Below are positions 61,846 through 64,000 of a DNA stretch of 64,000 nucleotides, in pieces (the stretch's first letter is position 1; the number at the start of each line of letters is the position of its first letter). Both the position numbers and the translations under genes were made by a program. Below the pieces are notes generated by a model. The model searched no databases and was not told the DNA's origin. It was given only the letters and a program-made list of their open reading frames with translations. Source of the stretch: Calliopsis andreniformis (lineage: Eukaryota > Arthropoda > Insecta > Hymenoptera > Andrenidae); contig NW_027480594.1 in the NCBI RefSeq assembly GCF_051401765.1, positions 744,001-808,000 on the forward strand. The letters are read 5' to 3'.

Positions 61846-64000
61846 TTGAAGATTGAGGATTGGGTATTGAGGATTGAAGAATGAGGATTGAGGATTGAGG
61901 ATTGAGGATTGGGGACTGAGGATTGAGGATTGAGGATTGAGGATTTAGGATTGAAGATTCAATATTGAGGATTGAAGATTGAGAGTTGAGGATTGAGGAT
62001 TGAACATTGAGGACTGAGTGTTAATGGTTGAGTGATGAGAATTGATGTTTGTGGATAGTCGTTTGAAGATTGCAGATTGAGTATTGAGTATTGAAAACTG
62101 TGAATTGAGGATATTCTATAGGGGATTGAGTATTGACAACTGATTGTTGAGGTCTGAGGGCTGAAGATTGAGGATTCAGGATTGAGGGTTCAGAATTGAA
62201 GTTTGAGGACTGAGTATTGAGGATTGAAGATTGAGTATTGAGGATTCAGGACTGAAGATTGAGGATTGGGTACTGGGGATTGAAGAATGAGGACTGAGGG
62301 CTGAGGGTTGAGGTTTGAGGAATGAGGATTGGGGGTTGAGGATTGAGGATTGAGGATTGAGGTTTGAGGATTGACGATGAGGGCTGAGGGTTGAGGATTG
62401 AGGTTTGAGGTCTGAGGACTGAGGATTGAGGATTGAGAATTGAGGATTGAGGATTGAGGATTGAAGATTGAGGATTGGGTATTGAGGATTGAAGAATGAG
62501 GATTGAGGATTGAGGATTGAGGATTGGGGACTGAGTATTGAGGATTGAGGATTGAGGATTGAGGATTGAAGATTCAGTATTGAGGATTGAAGATTGAGAG
62601 TTGAGGATTGAGGATTGAACATTGAGAACTGAGTGTTAATGGTTGAGTGATGAGAATTGATGTTTGTGGATAGTGGTTTGAAGATTGCAGATTGAGTATT
62701 GAGTATTGAAAACTGTGAATTGAGGATATTCTATAGAGGATTGAGTATTGACAACTGATTGTTGAGGTCTGAGGGCTGAAGATTGAGGATTCAGGATTGA
62801 GGATTCAGAATTGAAGTTTGAGGACTGAGGATTGAGGATTGAAGATTGAGTATTGAGGATTGAAGGTTGAGGATTGAGGTTGAGGATTGAGGATAGAGGA
62901 TGAGGGCTGAGGGTTGAGGATTGAGGTTTGAGGACTGAGGTCTGAGGATTGAGTATAGAGAATTGAGGATTGAGGATTGAGGATTGAAGATTGAGATTTG
63001 GGTATTAAGGATTGAAGAATGAGGATTGAGAATTGTGGATTCAGGATTGAGGATTGAAGATTGAGGATTGAGGATTCAGGACTGAAGATTGAGGATTGGG
63101 TATTGGGGATTGAAGAATGAGGATTGTGGATTGAGGATTGAGGATTGAGGATTGAGGCTTGAGGATTGAGGATTGAGGATTGAGGATTGAGGATTGAGGA
63201 TTGAGGATTTAAGACTGAGGATTGGGTATTGAGGATTGAAGAATGAGGATTGAGGATTGAGGGTTGAGGCCTGACGATTGAGAATTGAGAACTGAGGATG
63301 AGGACTGAGGGCTGAGGGTTGAGGTTTGAGGAATGAGGATTGGGGGTTGAGGATTGAGGATTGAGGATTGAGGATTGAGGATTGAGTACTGAAGATTGAG
63401 TATTGATGACTGAGGATTGAGGATTGAGGATTGAGGATTGAAGATTGAGTATTGAGGATTGAAGATTGAGGATTGAGTATTGAGGATCGAGGATTCAGAA
63501 TGAGGGCTGAGGGTTGAGGATTGAGGTTTGAGGATTGAGGACTGAGCATTGAGGATTGATGACTGAGTATTGAGGATTGAAGATTGAGGGTTGAGGATTG
63601 AGGATTGAGGATTGAGGATTGAGGATTGAGAATTGAAGATTGAGGATTGGGGACTGAGTGTTGAGGGTTGAGTGATGAGGATTGATGTTTGTGGATAGAG
63701 ATATGAAGATTGCAGATTGAGTATTGAGTATTGAAACCTGTGAATTGAGGATATTCTATTGAGGATTGAGGATTGACAACTGATTGTTGAGGACTGAGGG
63801 CTGAAGATTGAGGATTCAGTGTTGAGGATTCAGAATGGAGGTTTGAGGACTGAGGATTGAGGATTGAGGATTGAGGATTGAGGATTGAGGATTGAGGATT
63901 GAGGATTGAGGACTGAGGATTGAGGATTGAGTATTGAGCATTGAGGATTGAAGATTGAGGACTGTTGATTGAGGATTGAAGATTGAGGATTAAAGATTGA
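61086..64000 (-). repeat. Copy of 41350-44479, cut by the window end
   Basis: The offset is 19736 from 61086 to 62246 (overlapping the end of unit B) and 19521 from 62247 to the end. The change marks a 215-bp loss relative to 42511-42725. Shared private marks are GATAGTCGTTTGAAG (42331 and 62055), GATTTAGGATTGAAG, GGGTACTGGGG and GGATTTAAGACTGAGG (43685 and 63206). Small differences include GAGGATTGTGG near 63120 and GATTCAGTGTTGAGG near 63815 (CAGGGTTG in the earlier copy). Confidence 0.85.

Larger units (their letters stand above)
33311..64000 (-). repeat. Degenerate heptamer satellite, ATTGAGG polarity (right half)
   Basis: The same heptamer continues in reverse complement to the end of the window, where it is cut mid-copy. 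The plus strand is now G, A and T rich and poor in C. Variants mirror those of the left half (GAAGATTGA, ACTGAGG, TTTGAGG, ATTGGGG). Long copies are more alike here than in most of the left half, pointing to recent segmental amplification. Recurrence distances measured between identical landmarks are 781, 1867, 3382, 4345, 14334, 16174 and about 19.5-19.7 kb. No gene or mobile element interrupts it. Confidence 0.97.

Noticed and set aside
1..64000. CRISPR array
   Set aside because: Repeats are 7 bp and continuous, with no unique spacers and no cas genes.
1..64000. Telomere tract
   Set aside because: The unit ATTGAGG is not a telomere repeat I can name, the array is highly degenerate, changes polarity internally and has kilobase higher-order structure, all unlike a terminal telomere.
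1..64000. Cyanobacterial short tandem heptamer repeats (STRR type)
   Set aside because: Those arrays are heptameric too, but from general knowledge they are short and lie between genes. Tens of kilobases without a gene do not fit.

Overview
The whole 64 kb window is one degenerate heptanucleotide satellite. I see no gene, RNA gene, transposon, CRISPR array or unique-sequence island. The monomer is CCTCAAT on the plus strand from 1 to 33310 and its reverse complement ATTGAGG from 33311 to 64000. That is roughly 9,000 diverged 7-bp units, with variants such as CTTCAAT, CCTCAGT, CCTCAAA, CCCCAAT, CGTCAAT and ACTCAAT. The host cannot be identified from this. A satellite of this size with no insertion fits eukaryotic heterochromatin (pericentromere, subtelomere, sex or B chromosome) far better than a bacterium, but that is inference.

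Layout, left half (plus polarity): 1-8060 is a block of higher-order repeats (HORs) of about 1.3-1.8 kb; 8061-12110 is more irregular; 12111-18720 is a second HOR block with 2.0-kb and 3.45-kb recurrences; 18721-24600 is irregular again; 24601-31178 is a tandem duplication of period 4188 bp; 31179-33119 is a mixed tail. At 33120 the sequence changes to a module typical of the right half, and at 33310/33311 the polarity flips.

Right half (minus polarity): a mosaic of nearly identical segmental copies. Recurrence distances read from the sequence are 781, 1867, 3382, 4345, 14334, 16174 and 19736/19521 bp. From about 51350 to 61900 the order is A-A-B-A-B, with A = 1867 bp and B = 2478 bp.

A conserved module of about 125 bp that departs from the perfect heptamer (core AGAATATCCTCAATTCACAG) punctuates both halves roughly once per kilobase. 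It differs by only a few bases across the inversion, so the two halves are branches of one array.

All long open frames are by-products of the repeat. Because 7 is coprime to 3, one strand reads the same peptide (SILNPQS) in all three frames, while the other strand has TGA every seven codons in every frame. There is no evidence of a coding gene. The features worth a second look are the polarity switch, the duplication and deletion joints that record how the array evolves, and the conserved modules.
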